Source: Piezodorus guildinii (taxonomy: Eukaryota > Arthropoda > Insecta > Hemiptera > Pentatomidae). From it: DNA of 64,000 nucleotides. Below the pieces are notes generated by a model, which was not told the origin of the DNA, did not search any database, and saw only the letters and a program-made list of their open reading frames with translations. The translations under genes were made by a program, and so were the position numbers. The stretch spans positions 112,025,977-112,089,976 of the forward strand of contig CM041298.1 in NCBI GenBank assembly GCA_023052935.1, in the 5' to 3' direction. Positions 63,378 to 64,000 of this stretch are shown here, piece after piece. Position 1 is the first letter of the stretch. Every line of letters starts with the position of its first letter.

Positions 63378-63895
63378 GGCTTTGATATGATGTACGTTTC
63401 ATTATGATAATCTGACAAGGTTTAGATACCGAAATTAAATTTTTTTTTCTTCTTAAGTGCCTTTAATTTAGTAGTTTCGAAAAAATTTACTATGACATCT
63501 AATTGGATTAGATAAAAATAGGGTTAATATAAAAGTTGAAAGAATTTGCTAACCAAATCAAGGAGAAATAAGAAAAACCAATTGTATACATATTTTTTTA
63601 ACATAAAAACCATAATATAGAAGAATAATATACCATTGGAAAGCTGGTTATTTTAGAAAAAATAAAACTTTATACACAAAGTTGTATAAGGTAATGGAGA
63701 TTAATAAAATTTGGAGGAAATTTTTATAATTATAGATAATAATATAATAGATTAAGTAATGAAACACATGTTTCTATCGAAACTCAATATAATTCTTTAA
63801 ACTTCTTTTCAACTCTTAACTTAATTTAAAAGTTCTTAAATTTATTTTAATGAATGTAAGTAAAAGTCCTTTATTGCCGGCACCAAATTCTTTTT
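63378..63895 (+). repeat. Family M right half
   Basis: GGCTTTGATATGATGTACGT, GTGCCTTTAATTTAGTAG, ACCATTGGAAAGCTGG, right end TGTAAGTAAAAGTCC followed by the diverged TTTATTGCCGGCACCAAA. Confidence 0.75.
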
Positions 63896-64000
63896 TCTTT
63901 TTTTATTCAGTAGGTACTGACAAATGAAAAAATAATAAATTAAATAAATTAAAAGGAACAAGTTAACAAGGACAAAGCCGAGATTATTTCTGACAATGGA

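Noticed and set aside
1..64000. CRISPR arrays, operons, ribosome binding sites, rRNA
   Set aside because: None seen; repeats are interspersed or simple, and composition and element types are eukaryotic.

Overview
The window is eukaryotic, strongly AT-rich and made almost entirely of transposable-element sequence. Many unrelated element classes, interrupted reading frames, (TA)n/(GT)n tracts, tRNA-derived SINEs and pieces of intron-like sequence fit an invertebrate, probably arthropod, intergenic or intronic region. That assignment is an inference from the element types (cecropia-like mariners, jockey-like, RTE-like and CR1/L2-like LINEs, a Helitron with insect-type ends). I see no prokaryotic features, no rRNA, no CRISPR and no complete host gene. 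The only plausible host coding sequence is one short cysteine-rich exon candidate on the minus strand at 2619-2692, with a weaker candidate at 43909-43973.

Layout. 0-5 kb: mariner relic, SINE-A, exon candidate, a 247-bp-armed palindrome between (TA)n tracts. 5-18 kb: LINE-A and related reverse-transcriptase relics, copies of a roughly 0.9-kb repeat here called family M, SINE-B, repeat family D, and a Tc1-like element with doubled terminal repeats. 18-26 kb: low-repeat stretches, repeat family E, a solo LTR inside an M copy, and a mariner with an internally deleted but open transposase. 26-37 kb: a 104-bp palindrome, SINE-C copies, a full-length M copy, and an M copy carrying a LINE-A tail, a MITE, an LTR (itself holding a LINE fragment) and a mariner. 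37-43 kb: the deepest nest, M copies carrying a mariner, a CR1/L2 LINE with an RTE-like LINE inside it, and a Helitron with a LINE-A piece inside. 43-50 kb: SINE-C fragments, an RTE-like LINE inside family D, LINE-A, a long fold-back element. 50-58.6 kb: full-length M copy with MITE, CR1/L2 fragments, LINE-A copies, a fold-back with hammerhead-like cores, and a 615-codon CR1/L2 reverse transcriptase. 58.6-64 kb: SINE-B with an A62 tail, a possible hAT end, simple repeats, families D and M.

The elements interact as parasites of one another: reverse transcriptases of the LINE families would supply SINE and LINE-tail mobilisation, mariner transposase from complete copies elsewhere would mobilise the deleted copies, and family M acts as the main landing pad. 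Because M is present many times, interrupted copies can be compared with intact ones, which fixes the ends and target-site duplications of the elements inserted into them. The most unusual recurring signal is a set of inverted (fold-back) elements whose arms carry a CUGANGA - hairpin - GAAAC arrangement resembling the hammerhead ribozyme core known from Penelope-like retroelements.
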